Shown: positions 8,120 to 17,602, counted from the first letter of the stretch. The stretch is DNA of 64,000 nucleotides from Pseudomonas sp. B28(2017) (GCF_002113025.1 NZ_NEJH01000006.1:1-64000); one strand, 5' to 3'. The notes: generated by a model from the letters alone, not told the origin. Program-made: numbers and translations.

Positions 8120-10682
8120 CTCTCAAGTACGGCCAGAAACTCTCTCCGAGTATCTGGCGCATCTGCCGATGACCGACGAGCAGCGCGCGGAACTCGCGGG
8201 CTGCCAGTCTTTCAGCGAATTGCATGAACGCCTGTCATCGTCGACGTTCGACGCCCCGACCGAAGCCGCGCAGGCTTCCGTCGGCAAACGCCTGACCCTG
8301 AGCACTGCCGAAGAGCTGCAGGACGCGGAAATGCTGGCGCTCGACGCCAGCGGCCGGGTCTGCCTCAAGGCGACTCCGCCGATCCGGCGGACCAAGGTCG
8401 TGCCGGAGCCGTGGCGCACCAACATTCTGGTGCGTGGCTGGCGCCGCCTGACCGGTCGCACCAATCCGCCGAAGCCGCCGAAGGACGAACGTGTCCTGCC
8501 GGCCGCACGCTGGCGCACCGTCGGTTCGATCCGTCGCTACATTCTGTTGCTGCTGATGCTCGGCCAGACCATCGTCGCCGGCTGGTACATGAAAGGCATC
8601 ATGCCGTACCAGGGCTGGTCGTTTGTCGACCTCAACGAAGTGCTGCACCAACCGCTGCTGCAAACCGCCACGCAAGTGCTGCCGTATGCCTTGCAGACCA
8701 GCATCCTGATCCTGTTCGGGATTCTGTTCTGCTGGGTGTCGGCCGGTTTCTGGACGGCGCTGATGGGCTTCCTGGAATTGCTCACCGGTCACGACAAGTA
8801 CCGTATTTCCGGTGCCAGCGCTGGCGATGAACCGATTCCGAAGGATGCGCGCACCGCCCTGGTGATGCCGATCTGCAACGAAGACGTGCCACGGGTATTC
8901 GCCGGTCTGCGAGCGACCTTCGAGTCGGTTGCGGCCACGGGTGACCTGGACCGCTTCGATTTCTTCGTTCTCAGTGACAGTAACGACGCCGATATCTGTG
9001 TTGCCGAGCAACAGGCCTGGCTGGACGTCTGCCGCGAAGCCGGGGGCTTCGGCAAGATCTTCTATCGCCGCCGTCGCCGTCGCGTAAAACGTAAAAGCGG
9101 CAACCTCGACGACTTCTGCCGTCGTTGGGGTGGTGACTACAAGTACATGGTCGTACTCGATGCCGACTCCGTGATGAGCGGCGAGTGTCTGACCAGTCTG
9201 GTACGCCTGATGGAGGCCACGCCGGACGCCGGGATCATCCAGACCGCGCCACGTGCGTCGGGCATGGACACCCTGTATGCGCGCATGCAGCAGTTCGCTA
9301 CCCGAGTGTATGGCCCGCTGTTCACTGCCGGCCTGCACTTCTGGCAACTGGGCGAGTCGCACTACTGGGGCCACAACGCGATCATCCGCATGAAGCCGTT
9401 TATCGATCACTGCGCCCTGGCGCCGTTGCCCGGTAAAGGCGCGTTCTCCGGCGCGATCCTGTCCCACGACTTCGTTGAAGCCGCGTTGATGCGCCGTGCC
9501 GGCTGGGGCGTGTGGATCGCCTACGACTTGCCGGGCAGCTATGAAGAACTGCCGCCAAACCTGCTCGACGAACTCAAGCGTGACCGTCGCTGGTGCCACG
9601 GTAACCTGATGAACTTCCGTCTGTTCCTGGTCAAGGGCATGCACCCGGTGCACCGCGCGGTGTTCCTGACCGGCGTGATGTCCTACCTGTCGGCGCCGTT
9701 GTGGTTCTTCTTCCTGGTGTTGTCGACGGCGCTGCTGGCGGTCAATACGCTGATGGAGCCGCAGTACTTCCTCGAGCCGCGTCAGCTCTATCCGCTGTGG
9801 CCGCAATGGCACCCGGACAAGGCGATCGCGCTGTTCTCGACTACGATCGTGCTGCTGTTCCTGCCGAAACTGTTGAGCATCATCCTGATCTGGGCCAAGG
9901 GCGCGAAAGAGTTCGGCGGCAAGTTCAAGGTGACCCTGTCGATGCTGCTGGAGATGCTGTTCTCCATGCTATTGGCGCCGGTGCGGATGATTTTCCACAC
10001 CCGTTTCGTCCTCGCCGCGTTCCTCGGCTGGGCCGCGACCTGGAACTCGCCGCAACGTGACGACGACTCCACGCCGTGGAGCGAAGCGGTCAAGCGCCAC
10101 GGTCCGCAAACCCTGCTGGGCTTCTTCTGGGCCCTGCTGGTGATCTGGCTGAACCCGAGCTTCCTGTGGTGGCTGGTGCCGATTGTCGGTTCGTTGATGC
10201 TGTCGATCCCGGTGTCGGTGATTTCCAGCCGCGTCGGCCTGGGCCTGAAGTCCCGTGACGAGAGCCTGTTCCTGATCCCGGAGGAATACAATCCGCCGCA
10301 GGCCTTGCTGTCCACCGATCAGTACACCCACGAAAACCGCTGGCACGCGCTGAACGACGGCTTCGTCCGTTCGGTGGTCGACCCGCAGCAGAACGCCCTG
10401 GCGTGCTCGCTGGCGACCTCGCGTCACCGTGAGGCCGAGCCGATTGAATGGCTGCGGATCGAGCGGGTGCGGCACGCGATGAAAGTCGGTCCTGAAGGGC
10501 TGACCAACAACGAGCGTGTGCAGTTGTTGAGCGACCCGGTGGCATTGGCTCGCCTGCATGAGCAGGTCTGGAGCGAAGGTCATGCCGAGTGGCTGGGCGC
10601 GTGGCGCAAGTCGATCAAGGCCGACCCCCACGCACCGCTGTTGCCGCTAAAGCCGTTGAGCGCACAACCTCAGTTGGCCTGA
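8112..10682 (+). CDS. opgH: glucan biosynthesis glucosyltransferase OpgH
   Basis: Inner-membrane family-2 glucosyltransferase that polymerises beta-1,2-linked glucose from UDP-glucose for osmoregulated periplasmic glucans. 856 residues. Two hydrophobic segments precede the cytosolic catalytic domain, where PICNED, DADSVMSG, the acceptor SHDFVEA and KRDRRWCHGN (the Q/RxxRW equivalent) can be seen; further membrane segments follow. It starts inside the end of opgG (ATGAGTAA), so the pair is co-translated, and it ends at a strong terminator. Confidence 0.97.
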   Translation: MSNSQVRPETLSEYLAHLPMTDEQRAELAGCQSFSELHERLSSSTFDAPTEAAQASVGKRLTLSTAEELQDAEMLALDASGRVCLKATPPIRRTKVVPEPWRTNILVRGWRRLTGRTNPPKPPKDERVLPAARWRTVGSIRRYILLLLMLGQTIVAGWYMKGIMPYQGWSFVDLNEVLHQPLLQTATQVLPYALQTSILILFGILFCWVSAGFWTALMGFLELLTGHDKYRISGASAGDEPIPKDARTALVMPICNEDVPRVFAGLRATFESVAATGDLDRFDFFVLSDSNDADICVAEQQAWLDVCREAGGFGKIFYRRRRRRVKRKSGNLDDFCRRWGGDYKYMVVLDADSVMSGECLTSLVRLMEATPDAGIIQTAPRASGMDTLYARMQQFATRVYGPLFTAGLHFWQLGESHYWGHNAIIRMKPFIDHCALAPLPGKGAFSGAILSHDFVEAALMRRAGWGVWIAYDLPGSYEELPPNLLDELKRDRRWCHGNLMNFRLFLVKGMHPVHRAVFLTGVMSYLSAPLWFFFLVLSTALLAVNTLMEPQYFLEPRQLYPLWPQWHPDKAIALFSTTIVLLFLPKLLSIILIWAKGAKEFGGKFKVTLSMLLEMLFSMLLAPVRMIFHTRFVLAAFLGWAATWNSPQRDDDSTPWSEAVKRHGPQTLLGFFWALLVIWLNPSFLWWLVPIVGSLMLSIPVSVISSRVGLGLKSRDESLFLIPEEYNPPQALLSTDQYTHENRWHALNDGFVRSVVDPQQNALACSLATSRHREAEPIEWLRIERVRHAMKVGPEGLTNNERVQLLSDPVALARLHEQVWSEGHAEWLGAWRKSIKADPHAPLLPLKPLSAQPQLA

Positions 10683-10684
10683 TG

Positions 10685-10719
10685 AAAAAAAGCCCCGCTA
10701 CCCGGCGGGGCTTTTTTTT
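10685..10719 (+). terminator. intrinsic terminator of opgGH
   Basis: Perfect 8-bp stem AGCCCCGC / GCGGGGCT with a 6-base loop, A-run before and eight T after, starting 2 bases past the opgH stop. The A and T runs on both sides would let it work in both directions. Confidence 0.92.
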
Positions 10720-10739
10720 GCCTGATCGTTCCCAAACCC

Positions 10740-10767
10740 TTGTGCAAATGGGCGAGTAGTTTAGGAT
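10740..10767 (+). promoter_or_regulatory. possible sigma70-type promoter of the ABC operon
   Basis: TTGTGC, a 16-base spacer and TAGGAT lie just after the opgH terminator and about 110 bases before the binding-protein ATG. The match is moderate and the -10 is not canonical. Confidence 0.3.
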
Positions 10768-10878
10768 CCGTCCCCGAATTGGTGTGCCCGGATAATTTTT
10801 GTCCGTATTGGTGCGTTTCCTCCCGTGGAGCCGCCATTTTTGCGCGCCTCACAACGCAATGGTTTTGGGGACTTGAAG

Positions 10879-11676
10879 ATGAAGAAGTATCTGTCGATGC
10901 TGCTGGTCGGCGTCACGGCACTGGTTGCAGTCAACGCGGCGCAGGCCGGTGCCATCGATGACGCGGTCAAGCGCGGCACGTTGAAAGTCGGCATGGACCC
11001 GACCTACATGCCGTTTGAAATGACCAACAAGCGCGGCGAGATCATCGGTTTCGAAGTCGACATTCTCAAAGCCATGTCCAAGGCCATGGGCGTCAAGCTG
11101 GAACTGGTGTCCACCGGTTACGACGGCATCATCCCGGCCCTGCTGACCGACAAGTTCGACATGATCGGCAGCGGCATGACCCTGACCCAGGAGCGCAACC
11201 TGCGCCTGAATTTCAGCGAACCGTTCATCGTGGTCGGCCAGACCCTGCTGATCCGCAAGGAGCTGGAAGGCACCATCAAGTCCTATAAAGACCTGAACAC
11301 TGGCGACTACCGCATCACCTCCAAGCTCGGCACCACCGGCGAAATGGTCGCCAAAAAGCTGATCGCCAAAGCCAAGTACCACGGCTACGACAACGAGCAG
11401 GAAGCAGTGCTTGATGTGGTCAACGGCAAGGCTGACGCCTTCATCTACGACGCGCCGTACAACGTCGTGGCGGTGAACAAGGTCGGCAACGGCAAACTGG
11501 TGTTCCTCGACAAGCCGTTCACCTATGAGCCGCTGGCCTTCGGTTTGAAGAAGGGTGACTACGACAGCATCAACTTCATCAACAACTTCCTGCACCAGAT
11601 CCACGAAGACGGCACCTACGATCGCATCCATGACAAGTGGTTCAAGAGCAGCGAGTGGCTCAAGGACATGGAGTAA
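10879..11676 (+). CDS. amino-acid ABC transporter substrate-binding protein
   Basis: Periplasmic solute-binding protein of the polar amino-acid family (SBP type 3), 265 residues from ATG 10879. The frame is open further upstream but MKKYLSMLLVGVTALVAV is a classic signal peptide, cleaved after about residue 22 (AQA/GAID). The mature protein opens with the family pattern TLKVGMDPTYMPFE and has FDMIGSGMTLTQER. It is the first gene of a complete importer with the permease and ATPase downstream; the amino acid carried cannot be read from the sequence. Confidence 0.93.
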   Translation: MKKYLSMLLVGVTALVAVNAAQAGAIDDAVKRGTLKVGMDPTYMPFEMTNKRGEIIGFEVDILKAMSKAMGVKLELVSTGYDGIIPALLTDKFDMIGSGMTLTQERNLRLNFSEPFIVVGQTLLIRKELEGTIKSYKDLNTGDYRITSKLGTTGEMVAKKLIAKAKYHGYDNEQEAVLDVVNGKADAFIYDAPYNVVAVNKVGNGKLVFLDKPFTYEPLAFGLKKGDYDSINFINNFLHQIHEDGTYDRIHDKWFKSSEWLKDME

Positions 11677-11701
11677 CGCTCGGTCAGACTGAGTCGCCCC
11701 A

Positions 11702-11766
11702 TTCGCGAGCAGGCTCGCTCCCACAGGAATACGCGTTCCAATGTGGGAGCGAGCCTGCTCGCGAAG
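11702..11766. repeat. REP pair inside the ABC operon
   Basis: Two REP palindromes in outward orientation (11702-11727 and 11741-11766) separated by 13 bases, between the binding-protein gene and the permease gene. Such placement can stabilise the upstream part of an operon message. Confidence 0.85.
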
Positions 11767-11808
11767 ACGGCCTCCTTCGCGACATAGAATTCGGAACCCT
11801 CAGAGCAA

Positions 11809-12768
11809 ATGAAACAGAAAAAAGCCCAATGGCCCTGGCACGTGCTGACCGTGCTGGTGCTGATCGGCCTGGTCGGCGCGTTGTATTACGCCACCTCGCT
11901 GATGTCCTACGAATGGCGCTGGAACCGTGTGCCGCAATACTTCGCTTACCACGCCGAAGAGTCCCAGCGTGCCGCCGACATCTCCACCGTCAGCGAACTG
12001 GTGCGCAAGGGCGACAAGGCTGAAGTCACCCTGCGCAACGACGCGGGTGATGAGCAGCACCTGACCGTCGAAGAAAACAGTCTGCAAGTCGCCCAAGGCG
12101 ATGACGTAGCCGAAGGCGACGTCGTTGGTGTGACCCGCCATTGGACCGCAGGACCGCTTATGTGGGGCCTCTGGACCACCTTGTGGCTGTCCGTGGTGTC
12201 CGGCGTTCTCGGGCTGCTGATCGGTCTGGCCACTGGCCTGTGCCGGTTGTCGAACAACCCGACCCTGCGCGACCTTTCGACCATTTACGTCGAGCTGGTG
12301 CGCGGCACGCCGCTGCTGGTGCAGATCTTCATTTTCTACTTCTTCATCGGCACCGTGATGAACCTGTCCCGGGAATTCGCCGGGATCGCCGCGCTGTCGC
12401 TATTCACCGGTGCCTACGTGGCGGAGATCATCCGTTCCGGCGTGCAATCGATTGCACGCGGCCAGAACGAAGCCGCACGGTCGCTGGGTTTGAGCGCAGG
12501 CCAGTCGATGCGTCATGTGGTGCTGCCGCAAGCCTTCAAGCGTGTGCTGCCGCCGCTGGCCGGGCAGTTCATCAGCCTGGTGAAAGACACCTCGCTGGTG
12601 TCGGTGATCGCGATTACCGAGCTGCTTAAAAGCGGCCGCGAAGTCATCACCACCTCGTTTTCGCCGTTCGAGATTCTGTTCTGCGTCGCCGGTCTGTACC
12701 TGTTGATCAACCTGCCGCTGTCGAAAATCGCCAGCCGGCTTGAGCGGAGGCTCGCGCAAAGTGATTGA
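11809..12768 (+). CDS. amino-acid ABC transporter permease
   Basis: Inner-membrane permease of the HisM/GlnP type, 319 residues, longer than the usual 220-240. A first membrane helix (about 11-30) is followed by a soluble stretch of about 80 residues (32-112), likely periplasmic, and then the normal permease core. The EAA loop that contacts the ATPase is at about 221-245 (EAARSLGLSAG...LPQAFKRVLPP). It overlaps the ATPase gene by 8 bases. Only one permease gene is present, so a homodimer is likely. Confidence 0.93.
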   Translation: MKQKKAQWPWHVLTVLVLIGLVGALYYATSLMSYEWRWNRVPQYFAYHAEESQRAADISTVSELVRKGDKAEVTLRNDAGDEQHLTVEENSLQVAQGDDVAEGDVVGVTRHWTAGPLMWGLWTTLWLSVVSGVLGLLIGLATGLCRLSNNPTLRDLSTIYVELVRGTPLLVQIFIFYFFIGTVMNLSREFAGIAALSLFTGAYVAEIIRSGVQSIARGQNEAARSLGLSAGQSMRHVVLPQAFKRVLPPLAGQFISLVKDTSLVSVIAITELLKSGREVITTSFSPFEILFCVAGLYLLINLPLSKIASRLERRLAQSD

Positions 12769-13495
12769 AGTCCGCGATCTGGTAAAAGTCTTCGACACCC
12801 GCGGCCAGGTGGTGCGCGCGGTGGATAACGTCTCCACCATCGTTGCCAAGGGCGAAGTGCTGGTGGTGATCGGTCCGTCCGGCTCCGGCAAGTCGACCTT
12901 CCTGCGCTGCCTCAATGGTCTGGAAGAGTTCGACTCGGGCTCGGTGAGCATCGACGGCCTGCAACTGGCTGATCCGAAAACCGACGTCAACGCCTACCGC
13001 CGTGAAGTCGGCATGGTGTTCCAGCACTTCAACCTGTTCCCGCACATGACCGTTCTGGAAAACCTCTGCCTGGCGCAGAAAGTCGTGCGCAAGCGCGGCC
13101 AGAAGGAAAGCGAGGCCAAGGCTCTGGCGTTGCTGGAGAAGGTCGGTATCGCGCAGAAGGCCCGCGAGTACCCGTCGCGCCTCTCCGGCGGCCAGCAGCA
13201 GCGCGTGGCGATTGCCCGGGCGCTGGCGATGGATCCCAAGGTCATGCTATTCGATGAACCGACCTCGGCCCTCGACCCGGAAATGGTCGGCGAAGTGCTG
13301 GACGTGATGAAGAGCCTGGCCGTGGAAGGCATGACCATGGTTTGCGTCACCCACGAAATGGGCTTCGCCCGGGAAGTGGCGGACCGGGTGCTGTTCTTCG
13401 ATCACGGCAAGTTGCTGGAAGATGCTTCGCCAGCGGAGTTCTTCGATGCGCCGAAGGATCCGCGGGCGCAGGCGTTTTTGCGCCAGGTTCTGTAA
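12761..13495 (+). CDS. amino-acid ABC transporter ATP-binding protein
   Basis: Cytoplasmic ATPase of a polar amino-acid importer, 244 residues. Walker A GPSGSGKST (38-46), Q-loop FQHFNLFP, signature LSGGQQQR, Walker B VMLFDEPTSALD and H-loop VTHEMGF are all intact. I prefer the GTG at 12761, with GGAGG 10 bases upstream, over the TTG at 12740. It overlaps the permease gene and is the last gene of the operon; a REP pair follows. Confidence 0.95.
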   Translation: MIEVRDLVKVFDTRGQVVRAVDNVSTIVAKGEVLVVIGPSGSGKSTFLRCLNGLEEFDSGSVSIDGLQLADPKTDVNAYRREVGMVFQHFNLFPHMTVLENLCLAQKVVRKRGQKESEAKALALLEKVGIAQKAREYPSRLSGGQQQRVAIARALAMDPKVMLFDEPTSALDPEMVGEVLDVMKSLAVEGMTMVCVTHEMGFAREVADRVLFFDHGKLLEDASPAEFFDAPKDPRAQAFLRQVL

Positions 13496-13515
13496 CGTCA
13501 GTGTCTGTTGAACCG

Positions 13516-13592
13516 CCTTCGCGAGCGGGCTCGCTCCCACATTGGATCTGTGTACGGCAGAACCCTGTGGGAGCGAGCCTGCTCGCGAAGGC
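13516..13592. repeat. REP pair between convergent genes
   Basis: Outward-facing REP palindromes (13516-13541 and 13564-13591) fill the space between the convergent ATPase and chemoreceptor genes. No other terminator is visible there, so the hairpins may mark both transcript ends. Confidence 0.85.
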
Positions 13593-13598
13593 ATCACC

Positions 13599-15515
13599 TC
13601 AAACCTTGAACTTGCCCACCAGCATCTGCAGATGCGTCCCCAGTCGCGCCAGCTCGACGCTGGAGGCCGCGGTCTCTTCACTGGCCGCCGAGGTCTGATC
13701 CGACACATCCCGCACGTTCAGCACGCTGCGGTTGATCTCTTCGGCCACGGCGCTTTGCTGTTCGGCGGCAGCGGCGATCTGCTGGTTCATCGCCTGGATC
13801 GCCGAAACGGTGCGGGTGATGTTTTCCAGTGAGCCACCGGCGCGGCGGGTCAGTTCGACACTGCTGTCGGTCAGGGTGCGGCTGTTGTCCATGATGGTCG
13901 CGACTTGCTGCGTGCCGTTTTGCAGGCCGACGATCAGCTCTTCGATCTCTTCGGTGGACTTCTGGGTGCGCTGGGCCAGGCTGCGGACTTCGTCTGCCAC
14001 TACGGCAAAACCACGCCCGGCTTCACCGGCGCGGGCGGCTTCAATCGCCGCGTTGAGCGCCAGCAGGTTGGTTTGCTGGGCCACGGACTTGATGACGTCG
14101 AGCACGCTGCCGATCTTGTCGCTTTCGCGCTTGAGTTCGCCCATGGCCTCGGTGGAGTGACCGACTTGCGCAGCCAGGCGTTCGATCTGGGCGATGGCTT
14201 CACCGACCACTTTGTCGCCCTCGCGGGCCTGCTGGTCGGCGGCGACGGCGGCTTCGGAGGCCTCTTCGGCGTTGCGTGCCACTTCCTGCACGGTGGCGGC
14301 CATTTCGTTCATGGCAGTCGCGACCTGATCGGTCTCGACCTTCTGGCTGTTGACCCCGGCGCTGGTCTGTTCGGTGACGGCGGATAGCTCTTCGGCGGCG
14401 CTGGCAATCTGCGTGACACCGTCGCTGATGCCGCCGATCAATTCACGCAGGCCCTGGGTCATGCTCTGCATGGCACGCTGCAACTGGCCGAGTTCGTCGC
14501 GGCGCAGGGAGATCAGGTTGTGGGTCAGGTCGCCACTGGCAACGCGTTCAGCGACGGCCAGGGTCTGGTTCAACGGAACGATGATCTGCCGGGTGATGGC
14601 CCAGGCGGCCAGCAAGCCGAAGGCAATGGCCAGCACTGTGGCGAGGGTCAGCATGTTCTTGGCGTGGGTGGCATCGGTGTCGCGCACGACGGTTTGCGAG
14701 ACGGTGAGTTTCTGGCTCATGTCCAACAGGATGTCGCCTTGGGCAGACATGCGTACCAGGGCCTTGGCGCTGGCCACCTGGGAGTCGCGGAACTGGCTGA
14801 CAGCGGCGCGGTAGGCCTTCAGCGAGTCCGCCGCCTGTTGCAGGTTGGCGATGTGTTCTTCAGGCAGTTTGGCCGGGAGGCCCTCCAGGTTCTTCAGGGC
14901 GTTGTCGATGGCGTCAAGGGCTGGCTGTTCGGCTTCGCTCTTGCCGCTGTAGGTGTAGCCGCGAACCTGGAAGCGCGCCTGCTGGATCAGTTTGCTCAGG
15001 TCTATCACGCTGTTGAACGCTGTGACGCTGTCGCCTTGCAGCATGGATTTTTCCACTTCGGCGACGCGGGCCACGGCGTTATCGGCGGTGGCGCCGAGCT
15101 TGCTGCGGGCGTCTTCACGCTGGGCGCCGGCCTGGGTCATGTCACCGAAGGCACGACGGTATTCGGCGACGGCGGCCAATTGTTGCTCGACCATGGCCGT
15201 ATCAGCCGGTTGCTCGATCAGGCCGCGGGCGGTCTGCAGGCCGCTTTCGAGTTTGCCCAGCAGATCGTTGACGGCGCCGGGACCTTGTTCGCCGCGACGC
15301 ATCTCGTAATCCAGGCGGGCGATGCGCAGGTCCTTGGTCAGGTCGTTGAGGCTGGCGATGAATCCCAGTTTATCGCCACGGCTGGTCACGCCGCTCAGGC
15401 CGCTCCAGCCGGTGAAGGTGATCAGCAGGGTCAGTAACAGCACCAGACCGAAGCCGATCCCCAGCTTGCGTTTGACGCTGACGTTTCCCAGATTCTCGGC
15501 TAGCCATTGGTACAT
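13599..15515 (-). CDS. methyl-accepting chemotaxis protein
   Basis: Inner-membrane chemoreceptor, 638 residues from the ATG at 15515 (GGGGAG upstream). Membrane helices lie at about 22-41 and 287-310; between them is an all-helical periplasmic sensor of about 245 residues, the size of a helical-bimodular (HBM) rather than a simple four-helix domain. A HAMP segment follows, then methylation helices around the conserved hairpin tip (NLLALNAAIEAARAGEAGRG). There is no C-terminal CheR-docking pentapeptide. The ligand is unknown; HBM receptors often sense organic acids. The frame extends 24 codons upstream without a plausible N-terminus. Confidence 0.93.
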   Translation of the reverse strand: MYQWLAENLGNVSVKRKLGIGFGLVLLLTLLITFTGWSGLSGVTSRGDKLGFIASLNDLTKDLRIARLDYEMRRGEQGPGAVNDLLGKLESGLQTARGLIEQPADTAMVEQQLAAVAEYRRAFGDMTQAGAQREDARSKLGATADNAVARVAEVEKSMLQGDSVTAFNSVIDLSKLIQQARFQVRGYTYSGKSEAEQPALDAIDNALKNLEGLPAKLPEEHIANLQQAADSLKAYRAAVSQFRDSQVASAKALVRMSAQGDILLDMSQKLTVSQTVVRDTDATHAKNMLTLATVLAIAFGLLAAWAITRQIIVPLNQTLAVAERVASGDLTHNLISLRRDELGQLQRAMQSMTQGLRELIGGISDGVTQIASAAEELSAVTEQTSAGVNSQKVETDQVATAMNEMAATVQEVARNAEEASEAAVAADQQAREGDKVVGEAIAQIERLAAQVGHSTEAMGELKRESDKIGSVLDVIKSVAQQTNLLALNAAIEAARAGEAGRGFAVVADEVRSLAQRTQKSTEEIEELIVGLQNGTQQVATIMDNSRTLTDSSVELTRRAGGSLENITRTVSAIQAMNQQIAAAAEQQSAVAEEINRSVLNVRDVSDQTSAASEETAASSVELARLGTHLQMLVGKFKV

Positions 15516-15653
15516 GCTGAAACTCCCCGGACCGCAATTTGGTTTTATGGGGGGTATATCGGCAGGGGGGGCTGAATCTGTAGACACTACTCGACGTACG
15601 GGCAGGTAAGTTTACGGGGCAGATGATGGTCCCACAGGGGATTGTGTCCAGGA

Positions 15654-16361
15654 TTAGAAAAGGCGTGCCAGCAGCGCGGTCACGGCGGTTTCGACACGAA
15701 GAATGCGTTCGCCCAGTTGCACCGGTTGCAGGCCGGATTTGCCCAGCAGGTCGATCTCGTAGGGAATCCAGCCACCTTCGGGGCCGATGGCCAGGGTCAC
15801 CGGCTCGCTGAGTGCGCGAGGGCAGGGCGGGTAATTGCCCGGATGCCCCACCAGGCCGAGGGTACCGTCGGTAATCGCCGGCAAACGGTCTTCGACGAAC
15901 GGCTTGAAGCGCTTCTCGATGACGACTTGCGGCAGCACGCTGTCCCGCGCCTGTTCCAGGCCGAGGATCAACTGCTCGCGAATCGCCTCGGGCTCCAGGA
16001 ATGGGGTCTGCCAGAAGCTCTTCTCGACGCGATAGCTGTTGACCAGCACGACCCGTGGCACACCCATGGCCGCCACGGTCTGAAGCACCCTACGGAGCAT
16101 CTTGGGCCTTGGCAGGGCCAACACCAGGGTCAATGGCAGCTTGGCCGGTGGCGGCTGGTCGAGGGTGACGCGTAATTCTGCTTCGTTGGCGTCCAGGCGC
16201 AGCACTTCGGCCGAGCCCATCAGTCCGCCGATCCGCCCGACGCGCATGCTGTCACCGACTTCGCAGCGGTGGACTTCCTGCATGTGGGTCAACCGGCGAT
16301 CACGCAGGACCACCCGGTCGGCCGCAATGAAGTCGGCATCGATGAGGAGCAGCAGGTTCAC
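15654..16361 (-). CDS. rsmE: 16S rRNA (uracil(1498)-N(3))-methyltransferase
   Basis: SPOUT-fold methyltransferase that modifies U1498 of 16S rRNA. 235 residues from a GTG start at 16361 whose codon overlaps the tatC stop (GTGA). The SAM-binding knot motif LAIGPEGGW (about 190-198) and ERILRVETAVTALL near the C-terminus are characteristic. Last gene of the ubi-his-tat run. Confidence 0.95.
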   Translation of the reverse strand: MNLLLLIDADFIAADRVVLRDRRLTHMQEVHRCEVGDSMRVGRIGGLMGSAEVLRLDANEAELRVTLDQPPPAKLPLTLVLALPRPKMLRRVLQTVAAMGVPRVVLVNSYRVEKSFWQTPFLEPEAIREQLILGLEQARDSVLPQVVIEKRFKPFVEDRLPAITDGTLGLVGHPGNYPPCPRALSEPVTLAIGPEGGWIPYEIDLLGKSGLQPVQLGERILRVETAVTALLARLF

Positions 16362-17152
16362 GCTTGGGTCGCTGGCGGCTGGTCGTTGTGATCGTCAGCC
16401 GGCTGGTCTTCCTGATGGTCGCTGCGCTTGCTGATCAGGCTGCCAAACAGGATGCCGATCTCGAACAGCAACCACATCGGCACGGCCAGCAGGGTCTGCG
16501 AGAAGATGTCCGGCGGTGTCAGGATCATGCCGACCACGAAGCAGCCAATGATCACATAGGGGCGGATTTTCTTCAGGTATTTGACGTCGACCACGCCGAT
16601 CCACACCAGCAGCACCACGGCCACCGGGATTTCGAACGCCACGCCAAAGGCGAAGAACAGCGTCATGACGAAATCGAGGTAGCTGGTGATGTCGGTCATC
16701 ATCTCGACGCCGGCTGGGGTGGCCGCGGCGAAGAACTTGAAGATCAGCGGGAACACCAGGAAATAGGCGAAGGCCATGCCGGTGTAGAACAGCAGGATGC
16801 TGGACACCAGTAGCGGCATGGCGATGCGCTTTTCATGCTTGTACAGGCCGGGGGCGATGAAACCCCAGATCTGATGCAGGATCACCGGAATCGCCAGGAA
16901 CAGCGAGACCATCATGGTCAGCTTCAGTGGCGTCAGGAACGGCGACGACACGTCGGTGGCAATCATCGTCGCGCCGGCCGGCAGGTACTGGCGCAGCGGT
17001 GTGGAGACGAAGGTGTAGATCTGCTGGGTGAAAGCAAACAGGCCGGCGAAGATGATGAAAATCGCCGCTACGCAGCGCAGCAGTCGGGTACGCAACTCGG
17101 TGAGGTGCGAAACCAGCGGCATGTGCTGGTCGTTTTCAGGAAGATCGCTCAT
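16358..17152 (-). CDS. tatC: Sec-independent protein translocase subunit TatC
   Basis: Six-helix inner-membrane receptor for twin-arginine signal peptides. 264 residues; the N-terminal cytosolic motif SHLTELRTRLLR and the FYTGMAFAYFLVFP segment are family hallmarks. The tail from about residue 240 is charged and poorly conserved (DHQEDQPADDHND). Starts within the tatB stop (ATGA). Confidence 0.97.
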   Translation of the reverse strand: MSDLPENDQHMPLVSHLTELRTRLLRCVAAIFIIFAGLFAFTQQIYTFVSTPLRQYLPAGATMIATDVSSPFLTPLKLTMMVSLFLAIPVILHQIWGFIAPGLYKHEKRIAMPLLVSSILLFYTGMAFAYFLVFPLIFKFFAAATPAGVEMMTDITSYLDFVMTLFFAFGVAFEIPVAVVLLVWIGVVDVKYLKKIRPYVIIGCFVVGMILTPPDIFSQTLLAVPMWLLFEIGILFGSLISKRSDHQEDQPADDHNDQPPATQA

Positions 17153-17592
17153 GGGGCTCGCGGCGGCAAAGTGGTGTCATTAGGCGCCGGTGTTGTCGGC
17201 GCGGTGACTGGAGCAACCGGCGTTGCTGCAACAACAGGCACAGGTTCAACAGGCGCTACAACGGGAGCAGGTATCGGGTCGACAGCAGCGGCGGGAGCTT
17301 GAATCGTCTGCTCTCCCAAGTGTTCCACCGGCGTCGGCTCCTGCTGAGTCGGCGTGAAGATTTTCCGCGCCTCCTGCTCAAGGGACAGGATGTGTTCGTT
17401 GTGCAGTTGCCGACGAATCTCGTCGGCACCGATTTCACGTTCAACTTCCTGTTTGATTGCGTTGAAGCTGCGCTTCAGACGCCCGACCCACAGGCCGGCG
17501 GTGCGCGCAGCGCCCGGCAAGCGCTCGGGGCCCAGCACCAGCAGGGCGACGAGGCCGACGAGCAGCAGTTCAGAGAAGCTGATACCAAACAT
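17149..17592 (-). CDS. tatB: Sec-independent protein translocase subunit TatB
   Basis: Membrane-anchored partner of TatC in the twin-arginine receptor complex, 147 residues. It begins with the TatB-type helix MFGISFSELLLVGLVALLVLGPERLP, with Glu8 in the membrane segment, then an amphipathic helix. From about residue 95 the tail is Pro/Val/Ala/Thr-rich and low in complexity. Confidence 0.95.
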   Translation of the reverse strand: MFGISFSELLLVGLVALLVLGPERLPGAARTAGLWVGRLKRSFNAIKQEVEREIGADEIRRQLHNEHILSLEQEARKIFTPTQQEPTPVEHLGEQTIQAPAAAVDPIPAPVVAPVEPVPVVAATPVAPVTAPTTPAPNDTTLPPRAP

Positions 17593-17602
17593 TAGTCAGT
17601 GC

